A stretch of DNA of 64,000 bases from Haloarcula sebkhae (lineage in GTDB: Archaea; Halobacteriota; Halobacteria; Halobacteriales; Haloarculaceae): contig NZ_BMPD01000009.1 of assembly GCF_014647415.1 (NCBI RefSeq), forward strand, positions 83,978 through 147,977, given 5' to 3'. Shown here one piece after another: positions 8,509 to 16,910 of the stretch (positions are counted from its first letter, which is position 1; every line of letters starts with the position of its first letter). Under the pieces are notes generated by a model that saw only the letters and a program-made list of their open reading frames with translations, made no database searches and was not told the origin of the DNA. Both the position numbers and the translations under genes were made by a program.

Positions 8509-8595
8509 CCTTCGCAATACGGAGGTCGGAACGGTCCCGAAGTTGCCGTCGTGTGTGCCCACAAGCGGTAAGCGGCCGCCACGTGAGATACCGCC

Positions 8596-9078
8596 ATGCG
8601 ACTGACGCCTGAAACCGTCCACGAGGAGTATGAGTTGGTACAGAACCGGGCTGACGACGTTGTCCCGCTAATAAACGAAACGCGAGCGTATCTGGGCTCG
8701 CAGTTCGGTGTTGACGTTGACACGCTCACAGACGACGCCTACGCGGCCGCTATCGACGAGGTATTCGCCGACGGCGACCGGGCGGTCAACGTCGCCGCGC
8801 TGGTCCGTTTGCTCCGAGAACTGGACGTTACAGGCGATTACCCAGGCTTTGTTATCGACGAACTCCTCGGCCGGGAGCTGGCGGCTATGATCGCCGGTGA
8901 GCAACCGCTCCGACTGCTCGCAGAGGCGACCTTCCATGTCGCGGACTTGCGAACCCACGGTGACGACACGGCCACCGCAGGTGCTGATGATCTCAACGCC
9001 GCGCTCGCGGCCGGGGTCCAGACACGCGTCCCGGGCTGGCCGTGGCAGCAGACGGAGAGTCCGTTTGCTGTGGAGTGA
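8596..9078 (+). CDS. Conserved-looking haloarchaeal protein of unknown function
   Basis: A 160-residue acidic protein, mostly helical by composition, with no membrane segment. It contains LTDDAYAAAIDEVFADGDR, LVRLLRELDVTGDYPGFVID and GRELAAMIAGEQPLRLLAE, and ends PGWPWQQTESPF. Codon use matches the neighbours, so I take it as real, but I do not recognise a family or active-site motif. It has its own TATA box and is divergent from fttA. Confidence 0.65.
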   Translation: MRLTPETVHEEYELVQNRADDVVPLINETRAYLGSQFGVDVDTLTDDAYAAAIDEVFADGDRAVNVAALVRLLRELDVTGDYPGFVIDELLGRELAAMIAGEQPLRLLAEATFHVADLRTHGDDTATAGADDLNAALAAGVQTRVPGWPWQQTESPFAVE

Positions 9079-9214
9079 AATCGGGTAGACTGTTACTGTA
9101 CCGGTCTGTTATGTTTTCTGCCAATTAACGCCTAAATATAACGAGTATTATGTTATTTTAGGGAAGAAATATCAAACAAGAATTGGATTGTGACTCTACA
9201 GATAGTACCAATGC

Positions 9215-9370
9215 ATGTTTGGTGAGCCGGTTCCGAGTCAGTGTCCAGAGTGTGGAGTCGTCGCTGTCCGGATACACAGGGTTGCACCGTCCTTTCACGA
9301 GCGCGGAGACGAGTGGAGTATCCGCGCCGAGTGCCGCGATTGTCACGATTACACCGAGTGGTTCGACTGA
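9215..9370 (+). CDS. 51-residue zinc-ribbon protein (first of a tandem pair)
   Basis: A very short gene that starts at the first in-frame ATG after a TAG at 9203. The protein reads MFGEPVPSQCPECGVVAV, then a central HERGDEW, then ECRDCHDYTEWFD at the C-terminus. Two CxxC knuckles (CPEC and CRDC) about 27 residues apart form a one-zinc ribbon. It is the same length as, and clearly similar to, the product of the gene at 9642: shared positions include QCP-CG, VAP, H-RG-W, R-EC--C-DY-EW-D. Small CPxCG-type zinc proteins are common in haloarchaea and several act as regulators or adaptors; the role here is unknown. The upstream stretch (9130-9200) is AT-rich. Confidence 0.7.
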   Translation: MFGEPVPSQCPECGVVAVRIHRVAPSFHERGDEWSIRAECRDCHDYTEWFD

Positions 9371-9641
9371 CTGGAAACGGGTCGTAAGCGTGGTGTTGCA
9401 GTCCACCGCAGTATCTGGGATGGTGCCGGGAGTGGCCGTTGACATTCCTTATCGTCTCCCTACTGGGTAGTTACCACTGTCCTAACTGTGTGGCCTCTCA
9501 GAACCGCAACCGGACAGTCCTGTTCTACAGGAGTTGTTGACTGTGCTATGAGTTGTACGCTGCCGGCCAAGTCGTAATTCAGGGGGAAAATAACATTACT
9601 GACAACTGAGAATTGTTTATTAGCCAAGAGGAACTCCTACG

Positions 9642-9797
9642 ATGTCCAACTCCAAAATCCCAGGACAGTGTCCGAAATGCGGTTCAGTGAACGTTACCGT
9701 GATCAAGGTGGCACCGTTGAACCACGACCGCGGTGAGAGATGGGCGACCCGCGTGGAGTGCGACGAGTGCCCGGACTACGTCGAGTGGGTTGACTGA
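9642..9797 (+). CDS. 51-residue zinc-ribbon protein (second of a tandem pair)
   Basis: Reads MSNSKIPGQCPKCGSVNV, a middle NHDRGERWATR, and ends ECDECPDYVEWVD. The two CxxC pairs (CPKC, CDEC) and identical length make it a paralogue of the protein at 9215. The TATA-like GTTTATTA at 9615-9622 is about 24 nt before the ATG, a good leaderless promoter. The stop is 7 nt from the stop of the convergent lipoprotein gene. The 271-nt spacer between the two paralogues shows no further gene. A role in RNA, DNA or protein binding is possible but not shown. Confidence 0.75.
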   Translation: MSNSKIPGQCPKCGSVNVTVIKVAPLNHDRGERWATRVECDECPDYVEWVD

Positions 9798-9803
9798 TCG
9801 CGG

Positions 9804-10862
9804 TTAGCCGCCGGAGAACGAAAACGACGGCGTCGTCAGGAACGCCGTCTCGTATCCCTCGTGGCGAGACACCTGCGGCGGGGCAACGATCTCAACACCA
9901 ACAGACGGCTCTTGGGCTGTTGTCTCGACGATTGCGCCGTAGTGATAGCCGATTTCGGGATGCACGGCGGCGGTTAGCGCGTCCTGGAACACCGTCTCAC
10001 CGTCGGCGTCTACGGTTCCGTCCAGCGACATCATCGGCAGGGGAACGCGGTTGTACGGCGTCCGAGCCGAGACGGCGAGATACGACTCACCGTCGGCGAG
10101 GAACGCGGCATCCTGCAGCCAGGTGACGGCGTAGACACCGTCGCTTCCCTTGTCCGTCCCGAGCACCGTTCCGGGCAGGGCCGATACTTCGGGGACCTGC
10201 GAGGTCGGCACCATGTCCATGTTCATCAGGTCGACCGCCGCGCGTTCGCCCTGTGCGTCCGGGAACTCTTCGAAGGAGAGCTGGTCGCGGGTGCCCTGTG
10301 CGAAATCGAATTCGACCGTCGCTTCGCCGGCCTCGTTGAACCGGCCTTCGAGGGCACCCAGTCGGCGCTCGCCCATGCCGTTGACGCGGACCGAGAGTTG
10401 ATAGACGCCGTCGCCGTCGAGTGCATAGTTGTCGCCGTAGTGAAACCCCATGTTCTGGGAGATCATCGGCCACGGGGACTTGTCGGCAACTGTCTCGCCG
10501 TCGCGCTCGACGGTGATTGACAGCCCGGCTGACACCGGGAGGACCATCTCTGTCTCGGGGTCCCAGACAGTCGCCATCAGGTGAACGCTGTCCTTGCTCC
10601 GGATGTCGACTTTTTCCGCCGTCGTCCCGGTCACCGTCCAAAAGCGGTGCGGAAAGGAGTAGCTCAGTCCGACCATGTACTCGCCCGCTTGCGCCATTCC
10701 GGCCATCCCCATTCCTTCAGCGTGGGTTGGGCGGTACGTGGCGTCGGGGCGGTTCTCGACCAGCGGTGGGGCGCGTGTCGACTGGGAACTCAGCGAACCA
10801 CACCCCGCCAGGATCGTCGTGCCGGCGAGACCGGCACTGGCGAGGAACTGTCGTCGATTCAT
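9804..10862 (-). CDS. Tat lipoprotein with P19/Tpd-like iron-binding domain
   Basis: Secreted, lipid-anchored protein of 352 residues. It starts MNRRQFLASAGLAGTTILAGC, a twin-arginine signal ending in a lipobox with Cys21. The first domain resembles the P19/Tpd family of periplasmic iron (or copper) proteins: Met/His-rich GMGMAGMAQAGEYMVGLSY, then beta strands and PMISQNMGFHYGDNYALD, the family's HYG loop. A second, related beta domain follows, with a repeat of the same theme (PEIGYHYGAIVETTAQ), so the protein may be a tandem of two such domains. It lies near the DyP-like lipoprotein, as in Efe-type iron uptake, but no FTR1-type permease is present. The metal is inferred, not shown. Confidence 0.75.
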   Translation of the reverse strand: MNRRQFLASAGLAGTTILAGCGSLSSQSTRAPPLVENRPDATYRPTHAEGMGMAGMAQAGEYMVGLSYSFPHRFWTVTGTTAEKVDIRSKDSVHLMATVWDPETEMVLPVSAGLSITVERDGETVADKSPWPMISQNMGFHYGDNYALDGDGVYQLSVRVNGMGERRLGALEGRFNEAGEATVEFDFAQGTRDQLSFEEFPDAQGERAAVDLMNMDMVPTSQVPEVSALPGTVLGTDKGSDGVYAVTWLQDAAFLADGESYLAVSARTPYNRVPLPMMSLDGTVDADGETVFQDALTAAVHPEIGYHYGAIVETTAQEPSVGVEIVAPPQVSRHEGYETAFLTTPSFSFSGG

Positions 10863-10972
10863 GAACCGCCTTTGGGCCCTCATCTGAAAGACCGTTCTGG
10901 TACGATAGCCGAATGCCGTGGCGGGATATAGACGGCACAAGGCACTTGTCATCGGTCGGTACATTTTCCCAC

Positions 10973-11455
10973 ATGCCCTCCCAATCTGTTCGCCTTGCAG
11001 TCCTCGGGGTCGTCGTCCTGACAGCAGGCTGCTTCGGCGCGCCGTCGCCGGGGTCACCGACCCCGTCGGAGGCAACGACAACCGTTGCCCCTCCGACCGG
11101 GACCGTCGAGTTCCACGACGGTCCGAAAGAACGGCCCGACCGGCCCGCGACATTGAACGAGTCGTCCGCCCGTGAGTTTGTCTACAACTACCAGTACCGG
11201 AGCGTCTACAACGGTCTGTGGCAGGGTGAATACACCGAGATGCGTCTCGCCTGCCGCGTTGATACCGTCACCGAGCGGTCGTGGGGGTACGATGTCGTCA
11301 TCACCTGTACGGGGTCTTCGACGACTGACCCGCCGGTTGGGTCGACGGCGACGGAAGGACCGATATCCGACTACTTCACCCAGTCGTATCGCTACAGCGT
11401 CAGTGCTGACGCCCTCGCTCGCGAGTCAGTCGAGAATCGTGATCAAGTATCCTGA
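10973..11455 (+). CDS. Small secreted lipoprotein of unknown function
   Basis: A 160-residue protein with a Sec-type lipoprotein signal (MPSQSVRLAVLGVVVLTAGC), a Ser/Thr/Pro linker and a beta-rich mature domain containing FVYNYQYRSVYNGLW and TERSWGYDVVITCTG. Two cysteines remain in the mature domain and could form a disulphide. ATG 10973 is chosen because it puts the signal at the N-terminus; an earlier ATG at 10913 is possible. It sits head-on between the P19-like and DyP-like lipoprotein genes, transcribed opposite to both. Confidence 0.7.
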   Translation: MPSQSVRLAVLGVVVLTAGCFGAPSPGSPTPSEATTTVAPPTGTVEFHDGPKERPDRPATLNESSAREFVYNYQYRSVYNGLWQGEYTEMRLACRVDTVTERSWGYDVVITCTGSSTTDPPVGSTATEGPISDYFTQSYRYSVSADALARESVENRDQVS

Positions 11456-11469
11456 CGACAACGGAGCCG

Positions 11470-12735
11470 TCAGGCCGGATCGGCCGGCGGGAGTGCGCGT
11501 AGGTCACGCGGCGGGAGCAGGTAGTTCCCGCGTCGCGCGACCGTCATGTACTGGAGGATACCGTTGTTCACCCGCTGACCGACGGCGGATTCGTTGGCGA
11601 TGTCCGTTCCGTTCATCGCCTGTTTCGTTCCGACGAAGTCGGCGATAGAGCGCTGCAGCGAGAGGAAGTGCAATCCCGCTTCACCGCCGTCGGTCGAATC
11701 AAAGTCCCGGCGGAGAATGGTCGGTGTCCCGTCTTCCCTGACACGGGACATCTTCTGTGCGTGGCCGACGACACCCTCCCGCCGGCCGCTGTCGACCACG
11801 TCTTCGGGGCATTCGCCGGCACCGTTGTCCGTCCCGAGGTTCTCGCCGACTCCCTCGACCTTGTCCTCGGCGGCGTGGGCCGGACAGAACATCTTCGAGA
11901 CGCGCTGGTCCCGGGAGTCCTGTTCGTACCACTGCTGGAGTTGCAGTCGGATTTTCGAGAGGTGCTGGGTCGCGCCCCCGGCGAACGGTCCCGAATCGAC
12001 CGTCACCCGGTCCTCGGAGGCTTGGTTCTCCTTGAACCCTGACTTGAAGCCCATGAACAGCGGGGCCTCTTCGGGGACCGGTTCGGAGTCCGGAACCCCG
12101 TCGACATCCTGGTTCTCGGCGGGTAGACCGGCCCCGACGAACCCTGTCCGGCGCTCCGCCTCGCGTAGGACGCCATCAAAGGTCGCGCTCATTTCGTGGC
12201 CGTTGGCGCTGTCGCGATTGGCTTTCAACGCTTCTTCGGCCTCAATAATCGCTCGCTCATCGTCGCTCGCGAGGTGCAGCAATGCGTCGGGGGTGTCGAG
12301 TTCGGGGTCTTCGAAGGGTGCGAGCGCCATTGGCTCGGGGAGGTCGACGCCGGCTACGTCGGCCTCGAAGCGGTCGAAGTAGGCCGGACTGTACCCCAGC
12401 GTGAACAGCAATCCCTCGTTGCTCCACTCGTAGGCCCGTTCGAGGTCCCGGAGCGCCGTCTCGACCTGCTCGCGGTCGGCCTCAGTCGGTGTTCCGTCGC
12501 CGGTGTAGTCCAGCAACAGGAGGACGTGGTGGCGCGACAGTCGGTGGTTCCCCGCGTCGTCTGTCGCCAGCGACGCGTCCCAGGCGTGCTGGCGCGCTGG
12601 GAGAGACGAGGGATCGTCGGTTCCGTCCGGGACTGTCCCTGACCCGCGGTCGAGACAGGCGGCCAGCGCCGCGGTGCCGCCGATGGCGACGGCGCTCTTG
12701 GCGAACTCGCGTCGGGAAATCCCGCGTTCAGTCAT
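11470..12735 (-). CDS. DyP-type peroxidase-like Tat lipoprotein with altered GxxDG motif
   Basis: A 421-residue exported protein: SRREFAKSAVAIGG twin-arginine signal and lipobox LAAC (Cys27). The body follows the dye-decolorising peroxidase/EfeB fold: VLLLLDYTGDG first strand, LLFTLGYSPAYFDRF, DALLHLASDDE, then GFKSG (229-233), GPFAGGATQHLSKIRLQLQQ, GHAQKMSR with candidate haem ligand His325, TILRRDF with candidate distal Arg342/343, and GLHFLSLQRSIADF. In true DyPs the GxxDG Asp takes part in peroxide cleavage; here it is Ser232. Extra cysteines at 284 and 309 might form a disulphide. It may bind haem or iron without classic peroxidase activity. Confidence 0.75.
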   Translation of the reverse strand: MTERGISRREFAKSAVAIGGTAALAACLDRGSGTVPDGTDDPSSLPARQHAWDASLATDDAGNHRLSRHHVLLLLDYTGDGTPTEADREQVETALRDLERAYEWSNEGLLFTLGYSPAYFDRFEADVAGVDLPEPMALAPFEDPELDTPDALLHLASDDERAIIEAEEALKANRDSANGHEMSATFDGVLREAERRTGFVGAGLPAENQDVDGVPDSEPVPEEAPLFMGFKSGFKENQASEDRVTVDSGPFAGGATQHLSKIRLQLQQWYEQDSRDQRVSKMFCPAHAAEDKVEGVGENLGTDNGAGECPEDVVDSGRREGVVGHAQKMSRVREDGTPTILRRDFDSTDGGEAGLHFLSLQRSIADFVGTKQAMNGTDIANESAVGQRVNNGILQYMTVARRGNYLLPPRDLRALPPADPA

Positions 12736-12813
12736 CACCCACACTATGGGCTGCCCGTGCAATTGGGTTGTGGTACAGGACTCGAAATCGGCCACTGTCC
12801 ACGGCTAGCCGAG

Positions 12814-13317
12814 CTAGCCGCTCTCGAAGAGGCGGTCGAGTAACCGGGTGAAGCGATCCGACAGGCGGTCGGGGGCTTTGGGGTCAACCGCCGCGAGCAG
12901 TTCGACCGTCAGGTCCGGGCGACAGAGCGCCAGCGTCACTCGTCCCTCGCTCCGGCGCTTTTCGACGATGTCGTGCTCGACCAGCCCGCTGAGATGGTGT
13001 TCGAGCGTACTCCGTGCGATATCGAGGTGGTCGGCCACCTCGCTGGGGCGGGCGGCTTCGCACTCTATGAGCATGACGAGAACGTCTCTCGCTGTCTCGC
13101 GACGGAGAAAGGCGATGGCGTGGCGTTCCCAGGGGTCGAACGACGACGTGTAGTAGTGCGTGCGCCCGTTGACCGACTCGCTGTGAACGCGGTCAAGTCT
13201 GGCCAGGTGGTACTGTACCTGCCCCGTCGCGAGGTCCAACGCCCGTGTCAGCTCTCGGAAGTGGACGCCGGGATGAGACTCGATATGCCGGTAAATCCGT
13301 GATCTGGTATCGCTCAT
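12814..13317 (-). CDS. Transcription regulator with two winged-helix domains
   Basis: A 167-residue DNA-binding protein. The N-terminal half (IYRHIESHPGVHFRELTRAL to GQVQYHLARLDRV) and the C-terminal half (ARPSEVADHLDIARSTLEHHLSGLVEHDIVEKR) each read as an ArsR/MarR-like winged helix with the ...H-L...L motif of haloarchaeal metal or stress regulators. No clear metal site is seen. Its start overlaps the stop of the upstream 111-residue membrane protein by 4 nt, so the two are translated together. It lies 78 nt downstream of the start of the DyP-like gene and on the same strand, so it could regulate the lipoprotein cluster; that is inference. Confidence 0.8.
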   Translation of the reverse strand: MSDTRSRIYRHIESHPGVHFRELTRALDLATGQVQYHLARLDRVHSESVNGRTHYYTSSFDPWERHAIAFLRRETARDVLVMLIECEAARPSEVADHLDIARSTLEHHLSGLVEHDIVEKRRSEGRVTLALCRPDLTVELLAAVDPKAPDRLSDRFTRLLDRLFESG

Positions 13318-13649
13318 AGTCCCTCCTCATCGAGGCGTTTCTCGACTGTCCGGGCGTAGTACACTGCGCCGAGGACGAGGACGACAAAGACGGTATCGAG
13401 CGCGTGTTCGAGGAGATGGTGGGTCGGTGCTGAAACCACTGAAAACCCCGACAACAACGCGATGAGTGGCCGGGTGAACAGCGCGACAAGTGCGAGCGCA
13501 ATCAACAGATACGCACGAGTCCCGCGCTGACGGTACGCGGCGAGGGCGAGTCCACACAGGACTGCCCCGGCCACAGCGGAGAGGACGACGACGGCGGCGA
13601 TGTCCCAGCCCCCGGCACCGAGATGGCCCCCAATACTGAGCGGTTTCAT
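13314..13649 (-). CDS. Small membrane protein coupled to the wHTH regulator
   Basis: A 111-residue protein with about three transmembrane helices: DIAAVVVLSAVAGAVLCGLA, YLLIALALVALFTRPLIALL and a C-terminal LDTVFVVLVLGAVYYARTVE, with histidines in THHLLEHALD between the last two. It resembles small haloarchaeal membrane proteins found next to wHTH regulators. The His-rich loop could bind a metal or haem, which is speculation. The first gene of a two-gene unit, it ends in a 4-nt overlap with the regulator. The start at 13649 was chosen to begin just before the first helix. Confidence 0.65.
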   Translation of the reverse strand: MKPLSIGGHLGAGGWDIAAVVVLSAVAGAVLCGLALAAYRQRGTRAYLLIALALVALFTRPLIALLSGFSVVSAPTHHLLEHALDTVFVVLVLGAVYYARTVEKRLDEEGL

Positions 13650-13730
13650 CAGGTGCTCACTTCGGAACCACGATGCCTCAGTCGTTCGGTTTTGCGCGGC
13701 TTTTTTATCGGACCGCTGAGACGTGGCGGT

Positions 13731-14453
13731 ATGGACTGCATCGGCTTCATCTGCGAGCCTGAACACCCGGTGTTCGGTGCCGTCGCAGAGCGGCTCTCCG
13801 CCCGGGGGTTTGATGTCCAGTTTCTCCGCCCCGGAAACCCGGTCGCCAAAGCCGATATCGACGAGCTGGCCGCACTCGTCAACACGACGCTCCGGCCCGA
13901 GTCGTTCAGCGCTCTCAGATACGCCGACAGGGCTGGTATCGAGACGTGGAACGGATTCTTGCCGACGACAGCGCTGTCCTGCCGACTCGTCGCCCTGCAC
14001 GGCCTGGAACAGGTCGGCTGTCAGGTCCCGTCCGTCTGGTTCGAGAAGCCGGATCGCGATTACATCGCCCGGACCCGCTACTCTTGGGACGGAATGCCGG
14101 CGAACTGTGACGAGGGCGATTTCTACCAGGCCCGGGTTCGGGAGGAGCCGGTAGAGTACAAGTACTTCGCCGTCAACGACGGCCGCGAAACCCATCTGCG
14201 AGCGATTCAGGTCCGGTCGGAAGTGTCCGGGCTGGACCACGTCATTAGCGAGGAAACCGTCGAGGTGACACTCGCGGCCCGCGTCCGAGAGTTACTGGAC
14301 CGCTTCGGTGCGCGCGCACTCTGTGTCGAGTTCGTCGAGAGCGAGTCGGAGTTCTACGCACAGGGTGTCGACCCCGCGCCGGGGTTCACCGGGACGGGGA
14401 TGGAACGCCGTGTCGCCGACTCTATCGCCTCATTGACGACGATTGGGGCCTGA
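13731..14453 (+). CDS. ATP-grasp-like protein
   Basis: A 240-residue protein whose order of elements resembles ATP-grasp ligases (RimK or inositol-phosphate kinase type). An N-terminal nucleotide-type fold IGFICEPEHPVFGAVAERL is followed by LVNTTLRPESFSALRYADRA and WNGFLPTTALSCRLVALHGL, then the lid strand VPSVWFEKPDRDYIARTRY and a C-terminal CVEFVESESEFYAQGVD. Metal-binding acidic residues near the end are plausible but the classic triad is not certain. A strong TATA-like TTTTTTATC near 13701-13709 lies about 26 nt before ATG 13731, which fixes this start over the longer frame. The substrate is unknown. Confidence 0.55.
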   Translation: MDCIGFICEPEHPVFGAVAERLSARGFDVQFLRPGNPVAKADIDELAALVNTTLRPESFSALRYADRAGIETWNGFLPTTALSCRLVALHGLEQVGCQVPSVWFEKPDRDYIARTRYSWDGMPANCDEGDFYQARVREEPVEYKYFAVNDGRETHLRAIQVRSEVSGLDHVISEETVEVTLAARVRELLDRFGARALCVEFVESESEFYAQGVDPAPGFTGTGMERRVADSIASLTTIGA

Positions 14454-14549
14454 GTGTCGGCGTCGTCAGGGACGCTCGATAACCTCATGTCTGGTACCAA
14501 GGCACAAGATTATACAGGCGCACCGACGTGGTAGCGACCGGAGCTTCAC

Positions 14550-15335
14550 ATGAGCACGTTCGTTCATCTCATCGCGGATTACGGCCCGGCCGACCCGGCC
14601 TTTTCAGAGGTCGTCCATCGTCTCACTGCCGCCGACTCGACGATGACCGTCCAATCGACCGAGGTCAAGCCGTTCTCGACGGTCGCCACGGGGTTCTGGA
14701 TCGCGCAGCTCGGCATCCACAATCCGTCGTTCGACGACCTGCTGATTTACTCGAACACGGCACCGCGAACAACGGAATCGACACCCGAGCGGCCCGATAC
14801 CGGCGGGGCGCTCTGCTATCTCGAACTGGACAACGGCGTCCCCGTCGTCGCCGTCGACGCCGGCTACAACCTCTCGTTTGTTACCGACCACGCCACGACG
14901 TTCCGCGAGATCGAACTGCCGGCGGACACCGGCCAGTTCCGGTCGCGGGACGTGTTCCCGCGCCGTGTCGCCGAAATCGCAAACGGGAATCACTCGTCGC
15001 TCGGGGCGGAGCGGTCACTCGACGACGTGCCAGCCCCGCCCGAATCCGTGGTCTGTCACGTCGACGGCTACGGGAACGTCAAGACCTCGATTCGGACCTC
15101 GGAGTTTGACCCGGCAGCGGAAACGGTCACTGTCGAACTCAACGACGAGTCCCATGAAGTCGTCGTCAGAGCTGCCGTGTCGGCCGTTCCAGAGGGGTCT
15201 CTCGCCATCGTTTCCGGCTCTGCGGGGGGCGGGGACCCCTATCAGGAACTGTTCCTGCGCGGCGGGTCTGCGGCGGCGGCCTTCGGTGATCCGGAGCCCG
15301 GAGATGCCCTCTCCATTCGGCCGAAACGGGCCTGA
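14550..15335 (+). CDS. SAM hydroxide adenosyltransferase (DUF62 family)
   Basis: Enzyme of the chlorinase/fluorinase fold that in archaea and bacteria usually uses water to split S-adenosylmethionine into adenosine and methionine. The 261 residues show the family order: N-terminal LIADYGPADPAFSEVVHRL, the trimer-face region with VPVVAVDAGYNLSF, and a C-terminal domain with VVCHVDGYGNVKTSI and SGSAGGGDPYQELFLRGG. Length matches archaeal members. No halide-specific loop can be recognised. A TATA-like ATTATACA at 14510-14517 is 33-40 nt upstream of the ATG. It is followed by proS on the same strand, 120 nt away with a separate promoter. Confidence 0.85.
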   Translation: MSTFVHLIADYGPADPAFSEVVHRLTAADSTMTVQSTEVKPFSTVATGFWIAQLGIHNPSFDDLLIYSNTAPRTTESTPERPDTGGALCYLELDNGVPVVAVDAGYNLSFVTDHATTFREIELPADTGQFRSRDVFPRRVAEIANGNHSSLGAERSLDDVPAPPESVVCHVDGYGNVKTSIRTSEFDPAAETVTVELNDESHEVVVRAAVSAVPEGSLAIVSGSAGGGDPYQELFLRGGSAAAAFGDPEPGDALSIRPKRA

Positions 15336-15455
15336 AACCAGACCGTACAATAGCTCTAGCGGCGCGGGGCAACGGATATGTCTGAGCCGGTCAGCGTGCC
15401 AGTGGCTCACCACCCTTCGGGGAGTTTATTAGCGCCGTGGGCCACGACACACCTA

Positions 15456-16910
15456 ATGAGTGGCGAGCAGGAACTCGGCATCACCGAGAGCAAGGAGCAT
15501 TCACCCGGCGAGTGGTACGCCGAGGTCGTCCAGAAGGCCGGCCTCGCGGACTACGCCCCTATGGGCGGGTTCATCGTCACGCGCCCACGCGGCTATGCCA
15601 TCTGGGAGCGTATCCAGAACAACCTCGACGGCTGGTTCAAAGACACCGGCGTCCAGAACGCCTATTTCCCGCTGTTCATCCCCGAGAGCTATCTGGAGAA
15701 GGAGAAAGACGTCGTCGAAGGGTTCGACCCCGAGGTGGCGTGGGTAACCCACGGCGGCCACGACGAACTCGAAGAGCGTCTCGCGGTTCGGCCCACCAGC
15801 GAGTCCATTATCGCGCCATTCATGGCGCAGTGGACCCGCTCGCATCGGGACCTCCCGATGCGGCTGAACCAGTGGTGCTCGGTCGTCCGGTGGGAAGCAA
15901 CGGAGACGAAGCCGTTCTTCCGCACCAAGGAGTTCCTCTGGCAGGAGGGTCACACCGCCCACGCCGACGAGGACGGCGCGTGGGAGGAGACGATGACCCG
16001 TCTGGACCAGTACGCCCGTCTCTACGAGGAGGTCATGGCGATGCCGCCGCTGAAGGGCCGCAAGCCCCCTCACGATAAATTCCCCGGCGCGCACACGACG
16101 ACGACCATCGAGACGCTGATGCCCGACGGCAAGACCGTGCAGGCCGCTACCTCCCACTACCTCGGGACCTCCTTCGGTGAGGCGTTCGACATCACCTACG
16201 CCGATGCCGACGAGGAAGAGAACACGGCCCACACGACCTCGTGGGGACTGTCCTGGCGCGCGATGGGTGCGCTCATCATGACCCACTCCGACGACCAAGG
16301 CCTCGTGCTTCCACCCGCACTCGCGCCCGATCAGGTCGTCGTCGTCCCGATCTGGCAGGAGGACAACAAGGATGAGGTCATCGACTACGCCGCCGACCTC
16401 GCCGCCGAACTGGACGAGGCCGGCGTCCGCGTCGAACTCGACGACCGCGAACACCGCAATCCCGGCTTCAAGTACAACGAACACGAACTCCACGGCGTTC
16501 CCCTCCGTGTCGAAATCGGCCCCCACGAGGTTGAGGACGGAGAGGCCACGCTGGTCCACCGACCCGACGGCGAGACGGAGACCGTCGACCGCGACGGCAT
16601 CGCTGACACCGTCACCGACCACCTCGACACCGTCCACGCCAAGCTATACGCCGACGCTGAGGAGACGCTGGAGGGCGAAATCCGCGAGGCCGAGTCCCGC
16701 GAGGAAATCCTCGGCACCATCGGCCAGCACGGCGGCTACGTGAAGTGTGGCTGGTGTGGCGACGAGGACTGCGAGGAGCCGATCAAGGACGCGATTGCGG
16801 CCGAGATTGTGATGGTCCCACTCGACCGCGACGAGGAGCCAATCCACGACGATTGCGCCATCTGTGGCGAGGACGCCGAGGAGACGGCGTACTTCGCGAA
16901 GAGTTACTGA
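15456..16910 (+). CDS. proS: Prolyl-tRNA synthetase
   Basis: Class II aminoacyl-tRNA synthetase charging tRNA-Pro, archaeal/eukaryotic type of 484 residues. Motif 1 lies around YAPMGGFIVTRPRGYAIWE; motif 2 includes FFRTKEFLWQEGHTAHA. The anticodon-binding domain contains VVVVPIWQ. The C-terminal zinc domain has CGWC, CEEP and CAIC cysteines and ends in the Tyr typical of this type (FAKSY). The TATA-like GTTTATTA at 15423-15430 is about 29 nt before ATG 15456, so I reject the longer start at 15378. The last 7 nt overlap the convergent patatin gene. Confidence 0.96.
   Translation: MSGEQELGITESKEHSPGEWYAEVVQKAGLADYAPMGGFIVTRPRGYAIWERIQNNLDGWFKDTGVQNAYFPLFIPESYLEKEKDVVEGFDPEVAWVTHGGHDELEERLAVRPTSESIIAPFMAQWTRSHRDLPMRLNQWCSVVRWEATETKPFFRTKEFLWQEGHTAHADEDGAWEETMTRLDQYARLYEEVMAMPPLKGRKPPHDKFPGAHTTTTIETLMPDGKTVQAATSHYLGTSFGEAFDITYADADEEENTAHTTSWGLSWRAMGALIMTHSDDQGLVLPPALAPDQVVVVPIWQEDNKDEVIDYAADLAAELDEAGVRVELDDREHRNPGFKYNEHELHGVPLRVEIGPHEVEDGEATLVHRPDGETETVDRDGIADTVTDHLDTVHAKLYADAEETLEGEIREAESREEILGTIGQHGGYVKCGWCGDEDCEEPIKDAIAAEIVMVPLDRDEEPIHDDCAICGEDAEETAYFAKSY

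Noticed and set aside
9158..9445. 95-codon minus-strand frame over the first zinc-ribbon gene
   Set aside because: The plus strand gives a protein with two CxxC pairs matching its neighbour; the minus frame shows nothing.
15501..16637. 378-codon open frame opposite prolyl-tRNA synthetase
   Set aside because: Antisense shadow; the synthetase motifs on the plus strand are unambiguous.
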